DNA of 64,000 nt from positions 2,666,001-2,730,000 of the forward strand of contig OY970196.1 in the NCBI GenBank assembly GCA_963708205.1. The letters are read 5' to 3'. Source of the DNA: CAVYTF01 sp963708205. GTDB taxonomy: Bacteria; Bacteroidota; Bacteroidia; Chitinophagales; Chitinophagaceae. This document shows, piece by piece, positions 6,319 through 16,277 of this stretch (position 1 is its first letter; each line of letters begins with the position of its first letter). The notes below the pieces were generated by a model. That model made no database searches and was not told the DNA's origin. It worked only from the letters and a program-made list of their open reading frames with translations. The position numbers were made by a program, and so were the translations under genes.

Positions 6319-7527
6319 ATGATAAACATTACGACTTCAAATAATAAAGGCACTTATAAACAGCCCAATATTTTTGGTTATTACGGAAACTTCGGCGGGG
6401 CGTACATTCCGGAGATGCTGCATAGAAATGTGGAAGAGCTGCGCGAAAAATATTTGCAGATAATGTATGAAGAAAATTTTGTGAAAGAATATCATGCGCT
6501 GCTGAAAGATTATGTGGGAAGACCAACGCCGCTGTTCTTTGCGGAGCGTTTGAGTGCGAAGTATAACACGAAGATCTTTTTGAAGCGCGAAGACTTAAAT
6601 CATACCGGTGCGCATAAAATTAATAACGCAATTGGCCAGGTTTTGCTGGCGCAAAGATTGGGTAAAACCCGCATCATTGCTGAGACTGGCGCCGGTCAGC
6701 ATGGCGTGGCAACTGCAACTGTTTGCGCATTGAAAGGCATTGAATGCATCGTGTACATGGGCGTGAAAGATATTGAACGGCAGGCGCCGAATGTTGCGCG
6801 CATGAAGATGCTCGGGGCAAAAGTTGTTCCTGCAAAAAGCGGAAGTCAGACTTTAAAAGACGCTACGAATGAAGCTATCCGCGACTGGATAAATAATCCG
6901 AACGACACGCATTATGTTATCGGAAGTGTGGTTGGTCCGCATCCTTATCCTGATATGGTGGCGCGTTTTCAAAGCATTATCAGTGAAGAAATAAAGTGGC
7001 AATTGAAAGAAAAAATCGGAAGTGAATTTCCGAATTATGTGATGGCTTGTGTTGGCGGCGGAAGCAATGCGGCGGGCGCTTTCTATCATTTTTTGGATGA
7101 TGCAAATGTGCAGTTAATTGCTGTTGAAGCTGCAGGACTTGGTGTAAAAAGTGGTCACAGTGCAGCCACAACACAGCTTGGAAAAAGCGGGGTGCTGCAT
7201 GGAAGTAAAAGCCTCGTGATGCAAACTGAAGATGGCCAGGTTGTAGAGCCACACAGTATTTCAGCGGGGTTGGATTATCCGGGCATTGGTCCGATGCATG
7301 CGCATTTGCATGAAAGCGGTCGCGCAAAATTTTTGAGTGCAACTGATGATGAAGCATTGCAGGCGGCGTTTGAATTAACAAAACTTGAAGGCATAATTCC
7401 TGCGCTGGAAAGTGCGCACGCGCTGTCTGCAATTAAGCAAATGAAGTTCAAACAAAATGATATTGTAGTAGTATGTTTGAGCGGGAGAGGAGATAAGGAT
7501 CTGGCGACTTACATGAAACAATTATGA
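6319..7527 (+). CDS. trpB: Tryptophan synthase beta chain
   Basis: A PLP enzyme that condenses indole, tunnelled from TrpA, with serine. With the ATG at 6319 it has 402 residues; an in-frame GTG three bases earlier is a less likely start. YGNFGGAYIPEML lies near the N-terminus, the PLP lysine is Lys100 in HTGAHKINNAIGQ, AETGAGQHGVATA follows, the phosphate-binding loop GGGSNAAGAF is near residue 235, and LSGRGDKD is near the C-terminus. It is complete and TrpB1-like, the type that works in the alpha2-beta2 complex. It is separated from trpF by the acetyltransferase gene and about 350 bases of repeats, and from trpA by a dispersed repeat. Confidence 0.97.
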   Translation: MINITTSNNKGTYKQPNIFGYYGNFGGAYIPEMLHRNVEELREKYLQIMYEENFVKEYHALLKDYVGRPTPLFFAERLSAKYNTKIFLKREDLNHTGAHKINNAIGQVLLAQRLGKTRIIAETGAGQHGVATATVCALKGIECIVYMGVKDIERQAPNVARMKMLGAKVVPAKSGSQTLKDATNEAIRDWINNPNDTHYVIGSVVGPHPYPDMVARFQSIISEEIKWQLKEKIGSEFPNYVMACVGGGSNAAGAFYHFLDDANVQLIAVEAAGLGVKSGHSAATTQLGKSGVLHGSKSLVMQTEDGQVVEPHSISAGLDYPGIGPMHAHLHESGRAKFLSATDDEALQAAFELTKLEGIIPALESAHALSAIKQMKFKQNDIVVVCLSGRGDKDLATYMKQL

Positions 7528-7562
7528 ATTGAATTAAAAAATTAGGAATTAAGAATGAAAGA

Positions 7563-7636
7563 TTTTGATACCAGCTTTGTTTTTATAGAATCCTCGTGCG
7601 CGTGCCTGCCGCAGGCAGGTCGCAATGCTTATCGGT
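7563..7636. repeat. Dispersed intergenic repeat, family A, inverted copy between trpB and trpA
   Basis: Read on the minus strand, this is a close copy of the repeat at 2973-3050: it shares ATTGCGACCTGCCTGCGGCA, CGCACGA and GCTGGTATCAAAA. The two face each other across trpD, trpC, trpF, the acetyltransferase gene and trpB. It carries the same GC-rich palindrome as the other copy. Confidence 0.8.
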
Positions 7637-7684
7637 TGGTAATCTGTGGAGCTTTAGTTTCATTTTAGAAATAGACTTTTTTTA

Positions 7685-8455
7685 ATGAGCAGGATAAAAA
7701 AATTATTTGAAAACAAGAAAGAACAAGTGCTGAATATTTATTGCACTGCCGGTTTCCCCAAACTTGACAACACAATAAAAGTAATGAATGCTTTGCAAAA
7801 AAGCGGCGCAGATTTGATTGAGCTCGGTATGCCATACAGCGATCCGCTTGCAGACGGTGAAGTGATACAACTCAGCGGCAGTAAGGCTTTGAGCAATGGC
7901 ATGACAATAAAAATTTTATTTGAACAATTAAAAAATTTCAGAAATGAAATTTCTGTTCCTGTTATTTTGATGGGTTACATGAATCCTGTTTTGCAATATG
8001 GCTTTGAAAGATTTTGTGCTGCTGCTGCTGAAGTTGGCATTGACGGATTGATACTTCCTGACTTGCCTGAACATGAATTTGAAAATGAATACGGAGCTAT
8101 CATAAGAAAACATAGATTGGATTTTATCTTTCTTATTACCCCAGAAACCTCTGAAGCAAGGATAAAAAAATTAGATGAATTAAGTTCAGGATTTTTGTAT
8201 GCAGTTTCATCTTCATCAACAACAGGAAATGAAAAAGATTTTAATGCAGTGGGAAAATATTTGCAAAGACTTTTCAACATGCATTTAAAAAATCCTGTGC
8301 TTGTTGGCTTTGGAATAAAAGACAAAGCAACATTTGAAAGCGCCTGCAAGTATGTAAACGGTGCAATCATTGGAAGCGCTTATATAAAAGCAATTGAGCA
8401 TGCGAATGATATTGAAGAAGCAACAGAAAAATTTTTATCCTCCATCTTACGTTAA
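7685..8455 (+). CDS. trpA: Tryptophan synthase alpha chain
   Basis: Cleaves indole-3-glycerol phosphate to indole and glyceraldehyde 3-phosphate, passing indole to TrpB. This 256-residue TIM barrel has LIELGMPYSDPLADGEVIQ, with catalytic Glu47 and Asp57 (equivalent to Glu49 and Asp60 in E. coli), then MGYMNPVLQYG, DGLILPDLP and VGFGI near residue 206. It is the last gene of the operon. The next gene, a thioredoxin-like protein, begins 21 bases later on the same strand and may be read through, since no terminator lies between them. Confidence 0.97.
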   Translation: MSRIKKLFENKKEQVLNIYCTAGFPKLDNTIKVMNALQKSGADLIELGMPYSDPLADGEVIQLSGSKALSNGMTIKILFEQLKNFRNEISVPVILMGYMNPVLQYGFERFCAAAAEVGIDGLILPDLPEHEFENEYGAIIRKHRLDFIFLITPETSEARIKKLDELSSGFLYAVSSSSTTGNEKDFNAVGKYLQRLFNMHLKNPVLVGFGIKDKATFESACKYVNGAIIGSAYIKAIEHANDIEEATEKFLSSILR

Positions 8456-8476
8456 TAGTTTTTAATAATTTGCGAA

Positions 8477-9601
8477 ATGAGTTTATCAAAAAATATACAA
8501 GGGAGTTTTGTTTTGTTTGCAATGATGTTTTCACTTTCAGTGCATGCTCAAACTAAGGCTGCGATTGCATCTGAAGGTTTTGTTATTGACGCACAGATTA
8601 GAAACTTACCTGAAAATACTTTCGTTTATATGACCGGTTTTTCTGAAACTGATACGATCGCAAAAGCAAAAGTTGTGAATGGAAAATTTATCCTTAAAGG
8701 AAAAGTAAAAGAAGTTGATTCACGCGTTATTAATTTTCCTTCGCTGAATAAACGGCTTGTTTTATTTATGGGAAATGATCATGTTTTTATCACAGGGAAT
8801 AATGATGATTTCTCTGATATAAAAATTACCGGTTCTGAAACGAATTATGATTACGAAGAGTTTTTGTACCACATTAAACCTTTATTTGATTATGTAGATT
8901 ATTATCAGAAAGAGCTACAAGCCTCGTCAACACAAGGATCACACGATTCTATCGTTATCATGCTTAATACTGCTTATAATATTTATCAAACAAGCATAGA
9001 TCAATTTCTTGCAAGAAAAAAAACATCTCCTGTCGCGGCTTTAGTGCTTGCCTATTCTTATGATGTTGATCCAAACAAAGATGTATTGTTGCTTGAAAAA
9101 AGATATAATCTTTTATCGGGTGATGGATTACAAAATCAATTTGCAAGAAATTTAAAAGAAGTTATTGCCGATGCAAAAGTAGGCGCAGTGGGCACTCCGG
9201 CGATTGAGTTCGTTCAAAAAGATACTTCGGGAAAAAATATTTCTCTATCAGAATTCAAAGGAAAATATGTGTTGGTTGATTTTTGGGCAAGCTGGTGCAA
9301 GCCATGCAGAATGGAAAATCCGAATGTGGTGGCTGCATATAATGAATTCAAAAATAAAAATTTTACTATTCTTGGTGTATCGCTTGATCAGGAAAGAAAT
9401 GGCTGGGTGAATGCAATTAATGCTGATAAATTAACCTGGACTGAAGTGAGTGATTTGAAATATTGGGGCAATGAAGCTGCGCAGGCTTATCATATAAAAT
9501 CAATTCCACAAAATATTTTAATTGATCCAAATGGAATAATCATTGCAAAAAATCTGCGCGGAGAACAATTAATTGAAAAGCTAAATGAAGTGTTGAAATA
9601 A
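8477..9601 (+). CDS. Secreted TlpA-like thiol-disulfide oxidoreductase with N-terminal DUF4369 domain
   Basis: The protein has 374 residues. Residues 1-24 form a signal peptide ending VHAQ. A DUF4369-like beta domain follows (about 30-130, with FVYMTGFSETDTIAKAKVVNGKFILKG), then a helical linker, and a C-terminal thioredoxin fold (about 240-374) with VDFWASWCKPCRMENP. The redox pair is about Cys274 and Cys277, and SIPQN supplies the cis-proline loop. Bacteroidota have many such periplasmic proteins, thought to reduce or isomerise disulfides or serve cytochrome maturation. The exact partner is unknown. It is 21 bases downstream of trpA, but no functional link is evident. Confidence 0.9.
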   Translation: MSLSKNIQGSFVLFAMMFSLSVHAQTKAAIASEGFVIDAQIRNLPENTFVYMTGFSETDTIAKAKVVNGKFILKGKVKEVDSRVINFPSLNKRLVLFMGNDHVFITGNNDDFSDIKITGSETNYDYEEFLYHIKPLFDYVDYYQKELQASSTQGSHDSIVIMLNTAYNIYQTSIDQFLARKKTSPVAALVLAYSYDVDPNKDVLLLEKRYNLLSGDGLQNQFARNLKEVIADAKVGAVGTPAIEFVQKDTSGKNISLSEFKGKYVLVDFWASWCKPCRMENPNVVAAYNEFKNKNFTILGVSLDQERNGWVNAINADKLTWTEVSDLKYWGNEAAQAYHIKSIPQNILIDPNGIIIAKNLRGEQLIEKLNEVLK

Positions 9602-9626
9602 TTTAGTTTATACATTTTATTATACC

Positions 9627-9658
9627 AAAAAAAATCGCCCCGCAGATGCAGGGCGATT
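9627..9658 (-). terminator. Rho-independent terminator of the 35-repeat protein gene
   Basis: AATCGCCC (9633-9640) and GGGCGATT (9651-9658) form an eight-pair stem with a ten-base loop. Read on the minus strand it is followed by a run of eight T. It lies 22 bases beyond the minus-strand stop codon, and the convergent thioredoxin gene ends just upstream, so the stem may also serve that gene, although with only a weak T-run on the plus side. Confidence 0.8.
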
Positions 9659-9679
9659 AAATTAAAACCCCAACAATTT

Positions 9680-12600
9680 TTATTTCATCATAAACTGGCT
9701 GTTGAGTTTGGTTGTTTCTCCGGTAATTATAATTTTATATATGCCTGCAGTTATTTGCGGCAATGATATAGTTATAAGATTCGTTCCTTTTACTGCCTGA
9801 ATTTCTTTTTCCAAAATTTTCGTTCCGGCTAATGAAATTATTTTTATACTTAAATTTTTATCCTCATTATTATTTAACCGGATATTCAATTTATTAGTAG
9901 TAACCGGATTTGGATAAATAGACAGATTAATCGTTGTTGATTTTGCTGTTATAATTTGCATTACATCTTCCAATGATTCATTTTTATGAGATACTCCTGT
10001 ATTTCCCGGAAGATTATAAACCGCAAAATATCCATAAGATTTTCCATTGATAATTGTAAAATTTCCACCTGTCAGTAAAACACCATTAGCCGCATAATCA
10101 CTCAACAATGTATTATTTGGTAACGCGGAAAAGTTTATTATTGACGTGCCCGCTGAACCTGCAATGCCTGCTACGTATTGATTTGAGGCGCCATTCAATT
10201 GTGTGAAACTTCCGCCTGCATATATTGTATCCTGCTCTGCAGAAAGTGCTGAGATAACATTATTTGCATTTGGATTCCAGGAATTTAATGCACTTGTATT
10301 CATATTATACGATGCAAGATAATTTCTTGTTGTACCTCCTGCAGTTGAAAAATATCCACCAACATATAAGTTATTACCATTGGTAGTTAATGCATTTACA
10401 AGACTGTTCATGTTTGGATTAAAGGATGTTGCAGTGCCGGAAGCATTATCAACCGATGCCAAATAATTACGGGTTGTTCCATTTAATGTTGTAAAATTTC
10501 CACCTAAAAAAATCGTAGAACCATTTATTGCAATTGCTTTTATTGCCGCATTTGCATTAGGATCCCAGTTTTGTAAACTTCCTGTGCCACTTGTTGAAAG
10601 GGCAGCCGCAAAGTTTCTTGTCGTTGTTTTTACTGAGTTAAAACTTCCGCCAACATACAGTATTCCGGAACCATCAAATGCAAGTGAATAAACGGTTCCG
10701 GTAGAACCATTGTACTGAACTACAGGATCGAAATTGGTTGCTACTGCTGTGCTTGCATTTACTGCACCAAGCGCTGTTCTTGTGAGGCCTGCAAGTTGTG
10801 AGAAATTTCCTCCGAGATAAATATTACTTCCATTTTGCGTGATGGCATAAACAGTAGAATTGGGCGCGGGATTCCACGATGTTATTAAGCCGGTTGCAGA
10901 ATCTATTTGTGCAACATATTGCCTGGCGCCTCCTTTGCAAAAATTAAAATCTCCGCCAATTAAAATATTATTTCCATTTTCTGCAATACTGCGAACAAGT
11001 GCGTTTGTTGAAGGATTCCAGGATTGTAATGTTGCATTTGATGTTGATACAGCAGCAACAAAATTTCTTGCAGTTGTACCAACCATATCAAAGTTGCCGC
11101 CAAGATAAACATTGTTTGAATCTGCAGCTACAGCGTATAGATCTGCGCTTGTTGCAGAACCGCTTCTTGATAATTGCGGGTTCCATGAAAGTAATGCGCC
11201 GGTATTAAGATTGAATGCTGCTGCGCCATCATGTGCTATTGATGCAACATTATCAAACAAACCAACAGCAAATATTCTATTGTAATTTGTGGCAATGCCA
11301 TACACATAAGAATCCGGATTCGGATTCCAACTGTTTATCAAACCTTTCGAAATGCTCAATGCAGACAAATAGTTTCTTACCTGATACTGAGCAAAAGTGA
11401 AGTTTCCACCAATAGTTACATCATCATTATTAAGTGCAATTGTATTTGGATAAGAATTTAGTTGTGGGTTCCAGCTTAATAAATTCGCATTATTTGCATC
11501 AAACTTTGCAATATAATTTCTTGTGGTGCTTCCTGACTTATCAAAATTTCCACCAACATATACATCACTATCGTTTGCTGCAATGGAGTAGCAATCTGCG
11601 GACGAAGGATTGCCATTTAAACTAAGACTGGCTGACCATGAATTTAAAGTTCCATTTGATATTTTAAAAGATGCTACTCCTTGTTTCGGAATACTGCCGA
11701 TATTATCAAAAATACCAGCGGCATAAATATTTTTGGAGTTTAATGCAAGATCATAAACATAAGAATCGGGGGCAGGATTCCATGAGCCTGTGATACCAGA
11801 TTTATTTTCAAATAAAGCAAGATAATTTCTATTTTGATATTGAGAATAATTAAAAGAACCTCCATACATAACTGAAGAACCATTTATAATAATTGCATTC
11901 ACAATACCATCAGGCGAAGGATCTGTTTTTGTAATGGCATTTGATTTAATTGTAAGACCTGCAAAGTCGTTTCTTGTTTTGCCATTGCCTTCATCAAAGT
12001 TTCCACCAACATAAATTGTTTTTGAATTTGCAAACACGCTTGTAACATAAGCGGATGAAGGTGAACCTCCTTTAGACAAATTAAAATTCAGCGAATTTAG
12101 CGAGCCGTTATTCAAATTAAAAGCCGCAAATCCATCTCTTTCGGTAGCGTTTATGTTATGAAAACTTCCACCAATTAAAATGTCAGATCCATTAGTAGTG
12201 ATTGAGGTTACAAGGTTATCTATCGTTGGCGACCATGAAGTTGAAGCGCCTGTTGAATACCTGATAATATTTGCATAAGAATGCGGCGTTTCATCAAGAG
12301 CAGAAAAATTTCCTCCTACAATTATATTTTGTGAAGGATCAACCATTAATGCGTACACTGAATTGTTAGCCGTCGGATTCCAGGATTGCAAATTACCTGA
12401 GGAAACATTGGTTGCAGCAAGATAATTTCTTGATATACCATTTACATTTGTAAATTGACCGCCATAGTATAAAATATTTCCACTTTCTGCTAAACAATAA
12501 ACACTGCTGTTAGGGTTTGGATTGAAAGATGTTACCGCTCCCGATGAAGTTGAAACGCTGCCTAAATAATTTCTTCCCGAACCCCCCAATGTTGTAAAAG

Positions 12601-15208
12601 AGCCACCAATATAGCAGGTTGTTCCATCGAGCAGTAAAGAATAAACTGTACTGTTTGTGGTTGCCCATGAAGATGCTGCGCCTGTTGTGTTATTTAATTT
12701 TGTAAGATAATTTACGGTTGAAGTGCCTATTGTTGTAAAAGAACCTCCTGCAAAAATGTTGCTTCCTGAAACTATAAGCGTTTGTCCTGTGCTGTTTGCG
12801 TTTGGATCCCACGAAGCATCCAAATTTCCATTTGCATCAAATTTTGCAAAACGATTTCTTGTTGTTGTTCCATTCACTTGCGTAAAGTAGCCGCAAGCGT
12901 AAATATTTGTTCCATCAGTTGCAATGGAATTAACCGTGCTGTTCAAATTTGAATTGAAAGTTTTATTGGCTCCCGGATTTGCCGTTCCTATTGCTCCGAT
13001 ATATTGATGCGTTACACCATTATTAACGGTAAAAGTTCCTGCGATATAAAGTGTATTGCCGGAGAGGCACATGGAATACACACTGCCATTTACGGCTGGC
13101 GCCCAGGATGTAATAAGTTGGTATGATGAATTAAGCTTGGCGAGATATGACTGAGAAATTCCGCCAATTGTCGTGAAATCTCCGCCAACATAATAGTTGC
13201 CGCTTCCATCAGGTATGATTGTTCGTATCAATCCATTAGTTACCGGAAAATTATTGTCAGGAATAACTGACGAAGTAGAAATTTTAGCAGAATAAGGACT
13301 ATAATAACCTGATTGAGTAAAGTAACCACCGGCTAAAAGCGAATCTCCTGTTACACTCACACTTTCTACGGTAGAGTTATATCCCATAAACCCTGACACC
13401 GGGTTACCCGAAGACTTACTGATAACTGCAAACCTATATGCGTTTTTACCTGCAATGGTTGAAAAAGCGCCACCGGCAATAATTGTTGTATCAGTTTGAG
13501 AGAGAGAAAAAACAACATTATTTGCTTGCGGATTCCAGCTTTGTAAAGCGCCCGTATTTGCATTTACACAAGCCAGATAATTTCTTGTAGTACCGACAAT
13601 GGTAGTAAAATATCCCCCGATATATAATTTACTTCCATCTTTAACCATCGAAAATATTGTGCTGTTGCTCTGAACATCAAAAGAAGCATCTACAGTTTTG
13701 TTTGAAAGAATGTGAGCGATATAATTTTTAGAAATACCACCAATTAAAGTAAAGCTTCCTGAAATATACCAACCATTATTTCCATCTGAAATAATGCAAT
13801 TAATTGCTCCGTTAGCATTTGGAAATGTTTGATCAGGAATATTTTTATTTGTTTTGATCGATGCCAAATAATCAGTTCTAAAACCAACTTTATTAAATGC
13901 ACCTCCAACAAAAACAGTATCGCCATAAGTTTTTAATCTATACACGGCATTATTTGCGTTTACAATGCCATCAACAACATTGCCATTGCTGTTATTTACA
14001 CGAACTAAATAGCTTCGCAATAATGTATTATTAACTAAGGTAAAATTGCCTCCGATTAATATACTTGAGTCTACAGTTCCAATTGAATTTACTATATTAT
14101 TAAAAGATGGATTCCATGATTGCACCACACCTGTATTTGCATTTACTTCCGCTGCATAATTTCTTCCAATGCCATTTACCGTAGTAAAATATCCACCAAT
14201 ATAAAGTTTACTTCCGACCTTTAAAATTGTGTTCACTGTTGAATTGCAATCCGCTACAAAGCCGGCGTCTATTGACTTTGATGAACTGATGTGTGCCAAA
14301 TAATTTTTTGCAACACCACCAATTTGTGTAAAGCTGCCCCCTACATACCAGCCGCCACTTCCATCGGGAATAATAGATTTGATCTGACCATTTGCATACG
14401 GAAAATCTGTATCAGGAATATCTATTGTATCTTTTAATGAAGCAATATAATTTGTTTGAAATCCTGTTTGAGAAAATGCACCGCCAAGTAATAAAGTATC
14501 TCCGCTATTGGCAATGGAATATACTGCATTGCTTACTGTAACAAAACCATTTACTGCGTTGCCGCTTGTTTTATTAAGTACCGCAAAATAGGGTTTGTAT
14601 TTACCACCGATTGTAGTGAAAGAGCCGCCCGCATACACATTATTGTTATCTGCGAACAAAGCAAAAACACTGCTGTTTGCATTCGCATCAAAAGATTGTA
14701 AAGCACCAGTCGAAGCATTTAATGCTGCAATATAATTTCGCGTGATAGAACCTATTGAAGTAAAAGCTCCACCAACATATAAAATATTTCCCTTTTTGTA
14801 TAATGCATACACGCCACTGTTAAATGTCTGTGGTGCAAAAGATGCATCAATAGTTTTGTTGCCAAGTACATGCACTAAAGAGTTCGAAGCTATCCCATCA
14901 TACTGCGTAAAAAAACCGCCGATATACCATCCATTGCTTCCGTCGGAGATAATGGCTCTGACGGAATAATTAAATCCCGGAAAAGTCATGTCAGGATAGT
15001 CTTTGTTTGCTGTTGTTAATGCAGCAGCTCCTGTCATTAAACCGACATAACTAAAATTTCCTCCAACATAATATTTGCTTCCATTTTTGTAAACTGCATA
15101 CACAGTTCCATTTGTGGAGCTCATATTTTTTACAGGTGTTTGGGCAATAATTTGTGAAGAGAAAAATAAGCAGCCAATAAAAAGCAAGCATGTAAATTTT
15201 GATTTCAT
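9680..15208 (-). CDS. Giant secreted beta-propeller-repeat protein with a T9SS type A C-terminal signal
   Basis: The protein has 1842 residues. Residues 1-23 are a signal peptide ending IIAQ. The body consists of 35 copies of a repeat of about 48 residues, each marked by a motif like LYVGGNFTTIGG, then RNYLA, a G-LQSWNP segment and a hydrophobic strand. This is the DUF5122/delta-60-like beta-propeller type. Thirty-five would suit five seven-bladed propellers, but blade grouping is inferred. The last 80 residues or so (LSIYPNPVTTNKLNIRL to the end) are a T9SS type A sorting domain, so it should cross the outer membrane through the Por system and be attached or released at the surface. Ligand and role are unknown. 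It is a single-gene unit with its own terminator. Confidence 0.9.
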   Translation of the reverse strand: MKSKFTCLLFIGCLFFSSQIIAQTPVKNMSSTNGTVYAVYKNGSKYYVGGNFSYVGLMTGAAALTTANKDYPDMTFPGFNYSVRAIISDGSNGWYIGGFFTQYDGIASNSLVHVLGNKTIDASFAPQTFNSGVYALYKKGNILYVGGAFTSIGSITRNYIAALNASTGALQSFDANANSSVFALFADNNNVYAGGSFTTIGGKYKPYFAVLNKTSGNAVNGFVTVSNAVYSIANSGDTLLLGGAFSQTGFQTNYIASLKDTIDIPDTDFPYANGQIKSIIPDGSGGWYVGGSFTQIGGVAKNYLAHISSSKSIDAGFVADCNSTVNTILKVGSKLYIGGYFTTVNGIGRNYAAEVNANTGVVQSWNPSFNNIVNSIGTVDSSILIGGNFTLVNNTLLRSYLVRVNNSNGNVVDGIVNANNAVYRLKTYGDTVFVGGAFNKVGFRTDYLASIKTNKNIPDQTFPNANGAINCIISDGNNGWYISGSFTLIGGISKNYIAHILSNKTVDASFDVQSNSTIFSMVKDGSKLYIGGYFTTIVGTTRNYLACVNANTGALQSWNPQANNVVFSLSQTDTTIIAGGAFSTIAGKNAYRFAVISKSSGNPVSGFMGYNSTVESVSVTGDSLLAGGYFTQSGYYSPYSAKISTSSVIPDNNFPVTNGLIRTIIPDGSGNYYVGGDFTTIGGISQSYLAKLNSSYQLITSWAPAVNGSVYSMCLSGNTLYIAGTFTVNNGVTHQYIGAIGTANPGANKTFNSNLNSTVNSIATDGTNIYACGYFTQVNGTTTRNRFAKFDANGNLDASWDPNANSTGQTLIVSGSNIFAGGSFTTIGTSTVNYLTKLNNTTGAASSWATTNSTVYSLLLDGTTCYIGGSFTTLGGSGRNYLGSVSTSSGAVTSFNPNPNSSVYCLAESGNILYYGGQFTNVNGISRNYLAATNVSSGNLQSWNPTANNSVYALMVDPSQNIIVGGNFSALDETPHSYANIIRYSTGASTSWSPTIDNLVTSITTNGSDILIGGSFHNINATERDGFAAFNLNNGSLNSLNFNLSKGGSPSSAYVTSVFANSKTIYVGGNFDEGNGKTRNDFAGLTIKSNAITKTDPSPDGIVNAIIINGSSVMYGGSFNYSQYQNRNYLALFENKSGITGSWNPAPDSYVYDLALNSKNIYAAGIFDNIGSIPKQGVASFKISNGTLNSWSASLSLNGNPSSADCYSIAANDSDVYVGGNFDKSGSTTRNYIAKFDANNANLLSWNPQLNSYPNTIALNNDDVTIGGNFTFAQYQVRNYLSALSISKGLINSWNPNPDSYVYGIATNYNRIFAVGLFDNVASIAHDGAAAFNLNTGALLSWNPQLSRSGSATSADLYAVAADSNNVYLGGNFDMVGTTARNFVAAVSTSNATLQSWNPSTNALVRSIAENGNNILIGGDFNFCKGGARQYVAQIDSATGLITSWNPAPNSTVYAITQNGSNIYLGGNFSQLAGLTRTALGAVNASTAVATNFDPVVQYNGSTGTVYSLAFDGSGILYVGGSFNSVKTTTRNFAAALSTSGTGSLQNWDPNANAAIKAIAINGSTIFLGGNFTTLNGTTRNYLASVDNASGTATSFNPNMNSLVNALTTNGNNLYVGGYFSTAGGTTRNYLASYNMNTSALNSWNPNANNVISALSAEQDTIYAGGSFTQLNGASNQYVAGIAGSAGTSIINFSALPNNTLLSDYAANGVLLTGGNFTIINGKSYGYFAVYNLPGNTGVSHKNESLEDVMQIITAKSTTINLSIYPNPVTTNKLNIRLNNNEDKNLSIKIISLAGTKILEKEIQAVKGTNLITISLPQITAGIYKIIITGETTKLNSQFMMK

Positions 15209-15402
15209 CGAAATTTTTTTAGCGTTAGTTAATAATAAAGCAGCATTGTAAAAATGCTTTCTTCAAGTTGTATTTGCAGGATTGTATTCTGCAGCTTAGG
15301 TATTTAAGGCGATAAAATTAATCGTAAATAAAGAATTTATTGTAACAGCCAAATGAAATAATCATTAAAATAATAGCTGGGAAGAAATAGTAAATTGCTT
15401 AG

Positions 15403-16188
15403 ATGAAAGAATGTGTTGATCACTTGGGAAGAAAAATTTGGATTGAAGATCATCCAAGGCGTATTATTTCACTCGTGCCTTCTCAAACCGAATTATTATT
15501 TTCTCTTGGGTTGAATGATGAAGTAATTGGCATCACAAAGTTTTGTGTACATCCTCAAAAATGGTTTGAAACAAAAATAAAAATTGGCGGAACAAAAAAT
15601 CTTAACATTGAAAAAATAAGATCACTTTCACCTGATTTAATAATTGCCAATAAAGAAGAAAATGAGCAGGCACAAATTGAAGAACTCGGAAAATATTTTC
15701 CTGTTTATGTGAGCAATGTAAATACTTTGAATGATGCTTTGCAAATGATAGAAAATGTTGGAAGCATGACAAACAAACATCAAAATTCAAAAGTTATCAT
15801 TCGAAAAATCAAAGAAACATTCTCACAACTCCAAACCATAAATTGCAAACCTAAAACCATTTACCTCATTTGGAAAAACCCATACATGACTGTAGGCGGC
15901 GATACATTCATCGCTGAAATGCTGCGCTGCTGCGGCTTTCAGAATGTTTATGAAAATGAAAAACGTTATCCTGAAATTTCTATTGAAAAACTTGCAACAC
16001 TTAATTGCGGGCTTGTTTTATTATCATCCGAACCATATCCTTTTAAACAAAAACATATTGACGAAGTGAAAGCTGTTCTGCCAAATGCAAAAGTTATATT
16101 GGTTGATGGTGAAATGTTTAGCTGGTACGGCAGCAGGTTGGTATCAGCCGCATCCTATTTTGAGAAACTCATTCATGGATTAACATAA
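15403..16188 (+). CDS. BtuF-like helical-backbone metal receptor without a signal peptide
   Basis: A 261-residue protein of the class III periplasmic binding fold. The first domain begins RRIISLVPSQTELLFSLGL (about residues 20-38), continues with DEVIGITKFCVHP and LSPDLIIANKEEN, and the second domain holds TIYLIWKNPYMTVGGDTFIAEML. This matches cobalamin/ferric-siderophore receptors such as BtuF and FhuD. No signal peptide or lipobox is present: the protein starts MKECVDHLGRKIW, directly in the domain. No transporter genes adjoin it. So it may act in the cytoplasm, or the annotated start may miss an upstream part, but the 195 upstream bases contain no obvious extension. Substrate unknown. Confidence 0.8.
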   Translation: MKECVDHLGRKIWIEDHPRRIISLVPSQTELLFSLGLNDEVIGITKFCVHPQKWFETKIKIGGTKNLNIEKIRSLSPDLIIANKEENEQAQIEELGKYFPVYVSNVNTLNDALQMIENVGSMTNKHQNSKVIIRKIKETFSQLQTINCKPKTIYLIWKNPYMTVGGDTFIAEMLRCCGFQNVYENEKRYPEISIEKLATLNCGLVLLSSEPYPFKQKHIDEVKAVLPNAKVILVDGEMFSWYGSRLVSAASYFEKLIHGLT

Positions 16189-16277
16189 TAACTTAGTTTT
16201 TATTCATCTCCTTTCATTATAGAATTATTTTACATTTAGTTTTGGAATCTTGTTTTATTTTTTACTAAAAATATATC

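Noticed and set aside
10860..11625. Several plus-strand open frames of 60-82 codons
   Set aside because: They are antisense shadows of the repeat-rich minus-strand gene and repeat with its blade period.
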